NCBI GenBank assembly: GCA_029834535.1
Contig: JAQMWT010000387.1
Coordinates: forward strand, 1-64,000
Reading direction: 5' to 3'
Length of the DNA: 64,000 nt
Source: Chrysophaeum taylorii
Taxonomy: Eukaryota; Sar; Pelagophyceae; Pelagomonadales; Pelagomonadaceae
Shown here: one piece after another, positions 9,850 to 20,600 of the stretch
How the letters are laid out: each line of letters starts with the position of its first letter
Numbering within the stretch: position 1 is the stretch's first letter
Notes under the pieces: model-generated
Database searches by the model: none
Told to the model about the DNA's origin: nothing
Seen by the model: the letters and a program-made list of their open reading frames with translations, nothing else
Made by a program: the position numbers and the translations under genes

Positions 9850-11649
9850 AAAAAGACGCACTTCTATTACCTTCGTCGACTTCTCTCGGTCGGACGACTG
9901 CACCTGCGTGCCGGTCACCACCACTGCGACCGACAAGCGCGCGATGGGGGCGTATCTATCTTAAGTACAAACTAATAGTAAGTGTAAAATTAACCCACCA
10001 TGGCTGGCACCACCAATTATATTTCTCGCATCCCACCCAAATGTGGTGTCTCACCAGACGTGCTCGATGCTCGGCGAACGTACGTATGTTGTAGACTTGA
10101 AAAACCCGGGACCCACAATGTTGTTGATATTGGAGCGCGGCAGGAATTATATTGTTCATTTTCGTTTGCCGCTTTCTTCTCCCTCGCAGCAGCAAAGGGC
10201 AGAGTCCCACCCACTCGTAGGGCGGCCAATGGGGCATCTAGGTATGCCCCACCAAGCTGCCGTTACAGCTAGGAATTGATTGGAACACGGCTTGAAAAAA
10301 AGGAAGAACCGTCCCCTACCACCTTGAGAGGCTCTCTTTTCAACGGTCATCTCCTGCTCGAAGGCGCCGGATGCGATCGAGCGCGACAGTTGCGACGTCG
10401 CCAAAATTAGATAGAAGACGCAGATAAAGCTGGCTCGCAGCCTCAAGCATCTGCTGACGACGGGGAGCTTCAATTGGAATGAACGCAAATCAAGCCAGGA
10501 AAGACGGCGTATCAGTCGTGAGTATCTCAAGTCACGACAGTGCTCGTGCCAACATATGGCGCAGCTCATGCTCCAAGGTAGCGCGAACGTAAGCGACTCG
10601 ACTAATGATATCTTCCCATCTCTCTTTGTCGCAAAGCAGAACGCCCACTTCGAATTTCCTGCGCCTTCTACTCACGCGCGGCATGGAATGATGCCACCAT
10701 GGCCAATAAGATGAAGGATGCCTCACGGCTTCACAATGCTAGTCAGAAGGCAACGTCGACGTCGGGCCAGTTCGGCAACAAGCCGTGTTTATGAACGACC
10801 TATTCCAGGACATCGAGGTGGCGCATACACGAGCACGGGAATCAATTGGTGTCAATGACTGGACTGGACAAGAATGTCGGCGAGAAGCTGTACGATCGTG
10901 CCTGCCAGCGCCATCTTTCTTCAAGCCTGTTCGCGTCGCGGATATTCGTGTGATGGATCTTCACCGCTGCAATTGCGCCGGCTTCGGCGTGCATGCGGAA
11001 GCCGAATGTATTTCTAGCGCTGCGTGGACATGCAACTTGCCGATCCCGCGGACTGAAGAAGTATCGCTCCCATAAATCACGCTTGTGGGCTGTCGCGCGT
11101 TGCCGGTCAGGCGCGGCAACATAAATAATCGAGGTCGCCGCCCTAGTAATGCGCATACGCGCCCCAATCGAAGTCGCTCACATACGCGAGGTCGTTCTTG
11201 CAAGCACGGAGTGGCACGCCTGAAGTTCAGTAGTGTTCGTCGCACGAACAGAAAATGCCGGTTGCAGCGAGCGAGCCCACCGAAGATATTCGTGAACACG
11301 CGTTCGGAAAACGCCGAATAGGTCGTCAGCCGTGACGTTCACAGCGCATCTCCAGCATATCACGCCCTATTTGTCGACGCCGGTGATGATAGCAAGTCTT
11401 CTACGACGTCGCCACCAACGTCGCGAGCCGTGCTTGCGAATGTCGTGGTCACACCTGCCTTGCCGAGAGGGCTTTGGCGGGATACCCCAAGATGACTTTC
11501 GAACTCGTTGGCCTGGACGGGTGTCCTTCGATTCGCTGGCACATAATAATGAGCTGCGTATTTGACGCGTGTTTGAGGCGATCAGGAACAGAGCCTATAC
11601 ACACACCAGCCATCGTTGGGTACGTGATAGCCGCCGTGGTCGCCGTCTC
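9850..11649. other. Gene-poor stretch, no recognisable gene
   Basis: Only short frames on either strand, none with a family match or domain that I recognise. GC falls relative to the flanking genes. It may be degraded transposon or gene debris continuous with the remnants that follow. Confidence 0.6.
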
Positions 11650-12310
11650 CCGGTAGAATGTCAGCGACCCCGTGGCTTCCGATGCCGATCGTTGTTATGC
11701 CGCACCGATTTTATCGGCCATTGTGAAAAAAGCGCATTAAAGGTGCGTTGAAGGCCCACGCGGTATTCGCGAAGTTTTTGCATTAAACTCACCCAGCTGC
11801 GATCGAGCCGCGTTGGCGATCGCACGATAGAGCTGAGGCACCTCGACTGTGGTGGCGCCTTCCTCATGGAACTCTTGCCCAACCGAGATCGTGCTGCATT
11901 TGTAATCGCGTCAACAACCCCCGAGGTGCGAGTTGCGAAGGTTCACACCGTGTTGGCAAGGGCATGCAACTTAAATTGGCCCAGTTGCAACCAAGTCGTT
12001 GCGTCGACTGTGGCGAAGCACCTCGATAGCGACTTGACACCCGCCGTTGATAAGGCCACGCGCATTGATGCCGATTTGTGTTCTGGGCGGTGAACTGACC
12101 CGGTGAACTGACCCCGCTGCGCCAGCGATCGCATCGAGGCCCTGAGGTATACCATCCTTACGCCCGCTGTCGCAGAACCCCACGTTATTTTGGTGAGTTT
12201 GTGCGCGTGAAATTCAAGGGGAGCGTGCCGCCGCTGTAATCTTCTCGAAGCTCGGGTTGACTCGATTTGGAAAAGGCCCAACGAAGGCACGAGATGTTGT
12301 AGTGTCATTT
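11650..12310 (-). pseudogene. Remnant of an 'ANTAWAF'-repeat (Tbc2/RAP-like) protein gene
   Basis: Minus-strand fragments carry the hallmark of the ~36-residue repeats found in algal organelle RNA-binding proteins (often annotated Tbc2- or RAP-like): LYRAIANAARSQLGEFNAK and NFANTAWAFNA (about 11740-11860), then DAITNAARSRLGKS and TWLQLGQFKLHALANTV (about 11870-12030). The blocks lie in different frames with stops between them, so at least two or three frameshifts have accumulated. No intact start or RAP domain is seen. The family assignment rests on the repeat words only. Confidence 0.55.
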
Positions 12311-12599
12311 AACTCGCCGTGCCGCGACCAAGAAACGGCGATCGAATCGCAAAGCTCATGTGCCTCGACATCCTTTGTCGCAAGAGATCCACTCCGTGTT
12401 GGCTTGGTGTTTCGCCTTTACTCCTAGAAGCGCCCCCCACAAGGCGCAACACAGGCGATCGCATTGCATATACGTTGCGATTACCGACTCTCAACTTGGC
12501 GACGCGATGCGCAGCTATCGGAGAGATTCCGAACGCCGAACGTGCGGCCAATCAAAGCAGCAAAAAGCAACAGAATTGGAACGACACATAATTACCAAG

Positions 12600-13400
12600 A
12601 TGCGGAGGTCGGCGCTCGGTCGGCTGTGGAAGAGCAGGAGGTTGGTCAATTGGTGCTGGCGCACGGTTCCATGATAGTGACACCGTCCAACGGGGAATTG
12701 GTGCTTCACGCCGCGAGCGCAAAGAATGAATGATGTGGACGTCGCCTGCGTCGTCCTCGAGCACGGAGACAGCGAAGGTCGATCTTCGTTGTTGGTGGCG
12801 TGCCGTAAAGAGCACGTCGCCCGACTCCTTCTCGAGAACGGCGCCGTTGTCTACCTGGTAAGTAAGACGAGCGGTGGAAATAGGGATGGAGCGGTCGTAC
12901 GTCGAGTTGGATCCTCATTGATTACGGCGCTGAGCTGGTCCACCGGCGGCTCAACGCCGAAAGCGAGGTCCTGCTGATGGTGCCGTGTGAAAAGGGCCAG
13001 ATCGCCCTAGCCGGGCTGCTGTTAGAGCGCAGACGTCACTCAATGGTTCGAACGTCAAAGGCAACACGCCGTGACATATTGCGTCACGTCGACCTCGCGC
13101 GCTGTTTGCTCGATACAGGCGCCGATATTTGCCGCACCAACGAATACGCATGTTCGCCGTTGACCCAGCACAACCACGACGCCGTCGTCACACTCGAGCT
13201 CTGACGTCAATCGCTGCAACAATCGCCACCGAGCTGCTGCCAAAGTACTCCAGCTCCTTCGCCAAGGCGCGCATGTCAACCACGCCGGCAACAACGGCAA
13301 GACGGCGCTCGAGCTCGCGTGTCGCTCGAGCGATCGCAATGTCGTCGAGCTCCTTCTCGCCTATCAGAGCGACATTCGGAGTCGTAGCTATGGACAGACA
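12600..13400 (+). pseudogene. Remnant of an ankyrin-repeat gene
   Basis: Plus-strand fragments show ankyrin consensus words. These are GRSSLLVACRKEHVARLLLE then NGAVV (12775-12855), VDLARCLLDTGADICRTNEY (13090-13150) and GNNGKTALELACRSSDRNVV then ELLLAYQSDI (13285-13380). They fall in different frames with stops between them, so the gene is broken. A start, an end and any other domain are not recognisable. A similar ankyrin remnant lies on the minus strand at 39640-40870. Confidence 0.7.
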
Positions 13401-13671
13401 GTCTCTCGAAGACATCACGACTAAAAAAAGTGAAACAGATAATCCGCGACGCACATTGCCTCCATTTCGGCTATTCCCGAAACTTTCCCCACTACTGCAC
13501 GCGCCTTGCACACCACCACATAGTATTTTCCACGGCAACGACATACATTTGTTTTGATTACGGCCTGGATTGAAAGAAAAGAACACCCTAGAGGGGACGA
13601 CCGACGACCCGAGGGAGTTCCAAAGGAGAACGCTCTTTTGGCGACGACACTGGTGTATGTGACGAACACTA

Positions 13672-15241
13672 TTATTCTTGGCACGGCGCGCCGCACTTCC
13701 TCAGGGGCACGAGGAACTGGCGCACGTCCGACTCTTCAAAGAGCGCCGATGTCGCGTCTTGACCGACGACGGGGACGAGCGCACGTGCGAGATCGAGGGG
13801 GAGCTTGTGCTCGTCGCCGTAGTGGACTCGCATCGTGGGGCCATCTGACCTCGGGGGAGACGCGTGACGAGATCAACGAAAAATCAGACGCACCGGGAAC
13901 GAAGCCGCCCGCGCGGGCCATCGCGAGGAAAGAGTCGTGAGTAAACCAGCGGAGGTGCGTTCTATCTCGGACGCCGTGCCTGGAACAACAACAACAACAA
14001 CAACAATAATTAAGGTCGATCGCTCGGGCACGAAAACACACGCACGGCGCGTAGTCCCAGGTGCCGTCAAGGACGGGAAGGAGAAACTCCGTCCAGAATC
14101 GCATGTTGGGAACGGAGACGCAGATACGTCCTCGGGGCTTGAGTTTAGGTGCGAGAAGCCTCAGAAGAAGGTCGGGATGGACGACGTGCTCGAGGACGTC
14201 GGAGAAGATGATAGCGTCGTAGGCGGCGTCGAGGAGGTTGGGGACGACATCTTGGGCGTGGCCCTCGTAGACCTCATCAAGGGCATCGCGCGCCGCGAGT
14301 GCGGCGAGGGCGTTGGGCTCTATGCCCTCGACGCGACTCAGGAGGTTGCGCTCGGCCTTGAGTTTCCGCAGGAAAAGTCCGGCGCCGCAGCCGACGTCGA
14401 GGACGCGCGTCGCGTTCTCCGGGACCAGCAAGGCGACGTGCTCGGAAAAGGTGGAAAAGTACTTGGGCAGGCGCACCAGCGGGTCCGTCGCAAGCGCACC
14501 GCGCAGGCCGCTTTCGATGTCGGCGCGGCGGCAGCTCCACGGGCGCGTCGGGTCGGCGCGTACGGCGAGGAGTCGCGGCTCGTCGTCCGGCTCGTAGAGC
14601 GACGCCATGGAAGAATTTTTTTTCCCCGGCCGCGTGCGAAGGGCGACGCCGGCGACGACCTCGCAGCGCGGCGCTAGAATGCCGTCGCACAACGACGACG
14701 CTGCTCGCGGCGCCGCGCGTCCTCTCGAGCGCGCGACGATCGCGAGAGCGCAGGGCGGCGGCGCCCCGGCGGCCGCCTCCACTATCAAGCCGGCGCTTGT
14801 TACCGCGTGGCGCCATCGTTCGGGCGAGAGATTCCCGAGGGCCGACGGCGTCTGCGCGAGGACCAGGAGCCCTCCCGGTTGCAGCCATTCGCGAAAAATT
14901 CTCGCGTGCGAGCTTCCAGACTCTGTCGCGAGGTCCCACGAGTCCACGGCGACGATGGTGGCCGCGGCGTGGCGCGCGAGCGGAATCTCGTGCACAGCAC
15001 CGATCAGGCAGGTCACCGAGGCGCACACGTCCAACCAGTTGGGGGCGACGACGATCTTCGGCATCATCACCTCCACGACCCCCAGCGCGTCGTAGTGCGA
15101 GCCAAGGACCACGACGCCAAGGCCTTGTGCTCCGCCGATCGCCTCCTTCGCGGCCGCGAGCGACGGGCATTCCTCCTGCGCCGCAACACTGACCACCACC
15201 ACCACCACAAGGCAGAAAATCAAGGCGTTAAAAAAGACCAT
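13672..15241 (-). CDS. Secretory-pathway SAM-dependent methyltransferase with two Rossmann-like domains
   Basis: Three exons, 15241-14046, 13979-13894 and 13844-13672, give 484 residues. A strong signal peptide (MVFFNALIFCLVVVVVVSVA) opens the protein. Residues about 35-175 resemble a degenerate Rossmann domain without a clear SAM motif. The second domain is a class I methyltransferase with VLDVGCGAGLF at 280-290, an acidic EGIEP, FSDVLEHVVHPD, and DRTHLRWFT just after the first intron. Intron 1 (66 bp) contains a (TTG)n tract; removing it yields DYAPHGVRDRTHLRWFT, the usual family block. Intron 2 (49 bp) extends the C-terminus to KCGAPCQE. The substrate is unknown. The ATG lies 41 bp from that of the next, divergent gene. 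Confidence 0.85.
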
Positions 15242-15282
15242 ACAAAAGTCGTTGAGGCAATCATAATAGGCTGCTGCTGACG

Positions 15283-16461
15283 ATGGCGTTTCGGTGGGCA
15301 GTAGTGAGCACAGGCAAGGTGGTTATGGAGTGCGCGTTGATGTCCGCGCAGGGAAGATCGCCCAGGACTTCGCGCATGCCATCAGCCAGCTTCCAGGACA
15401 CGAAGTATCGGCCGTCGTGTCGAGGTCCAAGGGGCGAGCGGCAGAGTTCGCGAGCCGGTTCTGCGATGCCGGGGCCGCGATCTACGAGTCGGTCGAGGAG
15501 TTGGGCGGCGTGGACGCGGTATATGTCGCGACGCCGCCCGAACAGCACCTCGCGTGCTCGGTCGCGCTGCTCGAGCGGCGGCTGCCGGTGCTCTGCGAGA
15601 AGCCACTCGCCACGACCGCGCGCGACGTCGAGCACCTCATCGCGACCGCGCGCAAGCATCGGACCTTTCTGATGGAGGGCATGTGGACCCGGTGCTTCCC
15701 AGCGACCATGAAAGCCCGGGAGCTGATCGATAGCGACGCGATCGGGAAGGTCGTCGGGGTTCAGGCCGAGTTTGGGTACGACGTTGCCAACGGGTGTCCG
15801 GCTTCGGTGCGCGGCGACCCCGAGACGGGGGGGATGACATACGACATTGGAATATACTTGGCCGAAAAGGGTCCGATCATGTGATTGTTTGAAGCCTCTT
15901 TGCGGTCGGTCACTGCGTTCTCCTTCAGGTCTGCTCGCGTTTCCGTCTGCCGATTACGCGTGCGCTCGAGCGACGGCGGCCGCCGTATACGGGGACGAGG
16001 ACGGCGTGGACCTCAGCGTCGCCGCGAGCCTGCGGTTCCAGCGGAAGGGCGCGGCCGACGAGACCACCGCGGGGGTCGCGTCGCTTATGTGGACTGGTAT
16101 TGCCGACACCCCCGAGACTGCCACGATTCTCGGGACGCGCGGCGCCATAATTTTTGAAGCTGCCGCCCATGTCCCCTCGTCGCTCTTATTGCGCGAACGC
16201 GTCACGCGGACGCACAGCCGCGAGAAACGCTTCGACTTTCTGCCGCCGCGCGACAACGGCCACCACCGCTGGAACTACCCGGGCTCCATCTGTCTCCAGT
16301 ACGAAGCCATGGCCGTCGAGCGTGCCCTCCTCGCCGGCGCGATCGAGGCGCGCGAATGGACCTTCGACGATTGCGCCTCGGCCCACCGTATCATTCACCA
16401 GGTCAAGGCCGACCTCCGCCGCAACCAGCCCCACGCGGGCGCGTCGGACTGGCCGCGCTGA
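15283..16461 (+). CDS. Gfo/Idh/MocA oxidoreductase, dihydrodiol dehydrogenase-like
   Basis: Exons 15283-15313, 15352-15870 and 15929-16461 give 360 residues. The N-terminus MAFRWAVVSTGKIAQDF is the NAD(P)-binding start of this family. E93-K94-P95 (CEKPLA) is the family's catalytic signature, and MEGMWTRCFP at 118-127 and DIGIY at 175-179 match the dimeric dihydrodiol dehydrogenase branch. Intron 1 is only 38 bp and begins GC (AG|GCAAGG), the standard non-canonical GC-AG donor. Intron 2 is 58 bp, GT-AG. The open frame seen without splicing starts at a GTG and is not the real start. Likely a soluble NAD(P)-dependent sugar or diol dehydrogenase; substrate unproven. Confidence 0.88.
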
Positions 16462-16566
16462 GCAACGAGAAGAAGAAACTCGGAGTTTATTTTATTTTAC
16501 TATAAGAAAGACTACACGGGCGGGCAGGCAGGCAGGCAGGCAGGCAGGCTGGAGACGCGGTAGTCG

Positions 16567-17499
16567 TTATATCCTGGTCGACCCAGCAGCAGTAGCATCA
16601 TCATCATCATCATCTTGTAGGTCGTTGATGACGTCCCTCCAAGGTGGCTTCCCAACGCCGCGTCGGGCAATGGTGCCGTCCCTACGGACGGCGATGACGA
16701 CGCCCGCCGTGGCCGCCGTTGGCTCGCCCTGGGCCACGGCGGTGGCGATCTCGTCGCCGAGGTACTGAACCCAGGCGTCGGCGTCGTCGGGCGCAGGGGT
16801 GGCGACAAAGCCAGCGGTGTCGATTTTTTTTCTTTGGGGAGGGGCAGAACTCGCGGTCGCGTCGACGCGGACCGGAACGACGACGCATTCCGCGCGCGCG
16901 AGGAGCTTTTGCTGGATGAGGGCGTCCGTGAGGGCGTCGTCGACGACGGCCCTCGGTCCGCCCAGGACGACGACGCTCTGGCCGGCCATGGTACGGAGCG
17001 TCTCGAGGGAGGCCTCGCGGCGGTTGTCGTCGGTTCCGACCTCGACCCGGAGTCTCGCGAGGAGCTCGGTGCGCTCGGCGGCCTCGACGGCGCTGAGGGC
17101 CTTCTTGTCGGGCTCGCTCACCACGTCGGCAGCGGCGCGCGAGTCGACCCGGTACCCTAAGGCGCACGCGGCGACGACGGCGACGTCGACGCCCACGTTA
17201 GTCGCGCTCTGCGAGAGGGGGAGGGCCCCTGGCTGGTGGGTCGCCGAGGCCGCGAGCTGGGCGAGGGCCGTCGCGAGCCCGACGCCCGCGCTAAAGGCGA
17301 AGGCTCCGTAGAAAAATAGCCGCACGGACCGCCACGGTGTCGAAGCTTCTTGCAGCAACTTGCGCTTGAGGTCCTTGGTGATCTTCTCCTGGGGCGCTTT
17401 CGTCGACGAGGATACCACCGCCAGGCGGGGCGCCACTTGGCGGTGGTGGATCTGAAATGCCGAGGCGGCGGCGACGAGAAGGAAGAAGGACTGCCGCAT
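16567..17499 (-). CDS. Plastid LOW PSII ACCUMULATION-like protein (LPA1/Rep27-type domain)
   Basis: 310 residues from the ATG at 17499. The first 15 residues form a signal peptide ending in A12-S13-A14-F15, the heterokont bipartite plastid motif with the conserved Phe. Two membrane helices follow (about 61-85 and 101-119), matching the Rep27/LPA1 domain. The soluble part ends in VVIAVRRDGTIARRGVGKPP followed by WRDV, closely like the plant LPA-like proteins involved in photosystem II accumulation and repair. The C-terminus has an Asp run encoded by a trinucleotide tract. It is convergent with the oxidoreductase gene (105 bp apart) and divergent from the HEAT gene (155 bp). Role in PSII assembly is inferred from the family. 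Confidence 0.85.
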   Translation of the reverse strand: MRQSFFLLVAAASAFQIHHRQVAPRLAVVSSSTKAPQEKITKDLKRKLLQEASTPWRSVRLFFYGAFAFSAGVGLATALAQLAASATHQPGALPLSQSATNVGVDVAVVAACALGYRVDSRAAADVVSEPDKKALSAVEAAERTELLARLRVEVGTDDNRREASLETLRTMAGQSVVVLGGPRAVVDDALTDALIQQKLLARAECVVVPVRVDATASSAPPQRKKIDTAGFVATPAPDDADAWVQYLGDEIATAVAQGEPTAATAGVVIAVRRDGTIARRGVGKPPWRDVINDLQDDDDDDATAAGSTRI

Positions 17500-17654
17500 G
17501 TTGAGCCCGTATCTTTCTTTCTTTCTCTCTCACAAACAAACAACTCGAGCAGCAGCAGCGCCGTGATTTTTGCGTTCCGTTTACGTTCCGGTTCCCAGAG
17601 TGGCGAAGTATCTCAAATATATACTCGTCCTCCTCCCAAAATCACAAGGAGACG

Positions 17655-20600
17655 ATGATCGTGAACCCCCCCGCAACAGGAGGGGAGGAGGGAAGGTGGC
17701 AGGCCTCCTCGAGCATGAGCGAGGTGGGACGGCCCCCGCGCGCCCCGCCTTTGTCGGAGCGGAGCAGCTCGTCGCCAAGATTGCGCGCGCCACAGCCCTG
17801 GGGCTCTCAGGTTTCGCAAGCCGTGATCTCGCAGCTGCAGTCTCGGCAGCGGGAGGCGTCGGTCGACTCGGTGGACGAGGTGCTCGAGTCGCCGGCGGCG
17901 GTCGAGTTTGAGGAGGAGACGCGGTGCGCTATTGTTCTGCAGTCGCGGTGGCGGCGCGTCGTCGCCTCGCGCGAAGCGGCTCGACGGCGCGAGGAAGCGC
18001 GCGCGAGGGAGAACGAGATGGCGGTGGCGACGATACGCGTGCAGTCGATCAGCCGGCGGACCGCGGCGGTTGCGGAGATGCGGCAGCTCCAGCACGAGCG
18101 GACGGAGCGCGCGGCCGTGCGGCTCCAGTCAGCGGCGCGGTCGGTCGCGGCGACGCGGGTCGCGAGGCGGCGGCGCGAGCAAAGGCTCGAGCGGGCGGAC
18201 GAGTCGCAGAGCGCGGCGCGCGCCGAGCAGGCGACGTTCGTGACGGCGCGGCGCATCGCGCGCGGCGGCGCGAACGAGCGGCGGCGCGGGCGGCTGACGG
18301 CGCTCTTGCGGCGCGCGCTCCCGAGTTCTTCTTCTTCTTCTTCGACGAGCGGAACGCGTCCGGGCGAGCTCGTGACGGCCGAGGTGATCTCTCCGGCCGA
18401 GCCGCTGCCGCCTTTGGCCAACGTCGAGCAAGTGACCTCGATGCGGTTCGGGCCCGATGTCGACCAGCTTCCGCACGCCCAGGTCGTCGGCGGCGACGAC
18501 GACGACCTCCCCGAGCCGCCGCCGACCGTCCCGGGCGTAGCCGAGTTCCTCTCGCAACCGTCGCGGCGTCGCCAGCCGACGACGCCCCAGCAGCCGTCGT
18601 CGTCGTCGTCGTCGTCCGTAGGGGCGAACGAGTGGCCCCCGCCGCCGGCGACGTCGCCGCGGCGCGCGAGCCCGCGAAGGGCGCCGCCTCGGCCGTCGGC
18701 GCCGCCGCCGGCGTCGACGCCTTCGAATCGGCCGGCGTCGCGGCGGCGGTCGCGGCGGCCGAGCGACGAGCGCGTCAAGCAGATCGGCGAGCTCGCGGCG
18801 TACGGGCCGACGGCCGACTCGCGGCGCGGCGCGCTGGCGCTCCTCGCCGACGAGCACGCGGGCTTCTCGGGCGGTATCGCGGCGGTCCTCGCGCTCGTAC
18901 GTCCGCTGTACGACGAGGACCCGGGCGTCCGCGTCGAGGCCGTGCGCGCGGCCCACAGGCTCGGGTCCCTCGAGCTCGCGCAGTTCGCCCTCGACGACGA
19001 GGCCGTCCAGGTGCGGCGCGCCGTGCTGGAGGCTCTCTCCACCCCCGACGCGTTCTGGCGTCCCGGAAACGACGAAGACGGCGGAGAGGCGTCGCGGCGG
19101 CGGCTCGCCGCGCTGATCGTCGCGCTCATGAAGGCCCTCGAGGACGTGTCCCTCGACGATTCGGCGCTGACGGCGGCCCTCTCGCGGCTGCGGGGGGCGC
19201 TGCTGGCGACGGGCGTCGAGGACGGCGCGCTGCTGTCGGCCCCCCTCGAGAAGGCCATGCAGGCGCAGCGGTCGGACGAGGTGCGCGCGGCCGTCGTGCG
19301 CGCGGCCGGCGAGCTCCGGGCCTCGGACGCGCTGCGGCGCGTGGCCATCTTCGACGCGTCGCCCAACGTCCGCCGCGTCGCCGTCGAGATGCTGGGGTGG
19401 AACGGCGCGGCGCGCGAACTCCGGGACTTCGTGCTGGTGTCGGACGACGACGCGACCGTGCGCGCCGACGCGTTGGAGTGGCTCGCGCGCCTCGACGACG
19501 CGACGGGTCTCGCCGAGCGCGGGGTCCTCGGCGACCGCAGCGCCGAGCTCCGGGCTCGCGCTGCCGAGCTCGTCGGCGACGTCGTCTCGCGCCGCGTCGC
19601 CGGCGCGGTGCCGGCGCCCGACGACCGCGGAACCGGTCTCCCGGCGCGGAGGCCCGCGCCGCCCGCGCCGGCCCCGCGTTTGGTCGACCGCGCGAGACTC
19701 GCGCGCTGCTCGGTCGGCCGGCTGCGCGAGCTCGGGTACGCGGACGCGACGCGCGCTCTGGGGACGGCGCTTTCGCGCGACAACAACGTCGGCGTCCGCG
19801 GCTCGGCGGCGGCGCAGCTCGCGCGCGTCGGTTGCGTCGACGAATTGTCGCGCGGCCTCTCGGACGCGCACGCGTCGCTCCGGCTCCGCGTCGTCGAGCT
19901 CATCGGCGACATCGACGACCCCGAGGCCTGCTGCCCGCCCCTCGAGACTGCGCTCCGCGGTGACGCCGACGAGGCCGTCCGCCGCTCGGCCCTCGACCGC
20001 CTCGGCGCGCTCGGCGATCCGCGGCGCGCGATCGACGACGCCGCGACCTCCGACCCGGACGTCCCGATCCGCGAACTCGCGGTCGGCTGGCTCGGCCGCC
20101 TCTCGCGCGCCGACGCCCTCCTCGACAAGCCCCTCGCCGACGCGCGCTCCGCCGACGTCCGCGCGGCCTCGGCTTCGGCCCTCCGCGACATCTTCGACGC
20201 GAACGGCGGCGCGCCGCCCCGGACTTCGGACAAGCGAGCGCAGGCCTTCCGCTCGGCGCTCCTGATGCGACTCGGCGACGCCGAGCGCCGCGTCAGGGTC
20301 GAGGCGGCCCGCGCCCTCGCGGCCCTCGGCGAGCGCCAGTGGGCCGACGTCATCAAGGGCGACGCCAACGACTGCGCGCGCCTCGCCGGCGTCGGGGGTT
20401 CCAAGGCGACCGCCGTCTTGGTTTTCGTGCTCTGCAACGCGGCTGAGGGCGACGACCGCGTCGCGGCCGCCGACGCCCTCGGCCGCCGCGACCGCGACCT
20501 CGAGCTCCTCTCCCTCAACGCCCTCTGCGCCTGCTGCTCGGAGCACGCCCTCGAGCCCCGCCTCCGCGTCGCCGCCCTCAAGGCCCTCGAGGCCCTCCTC

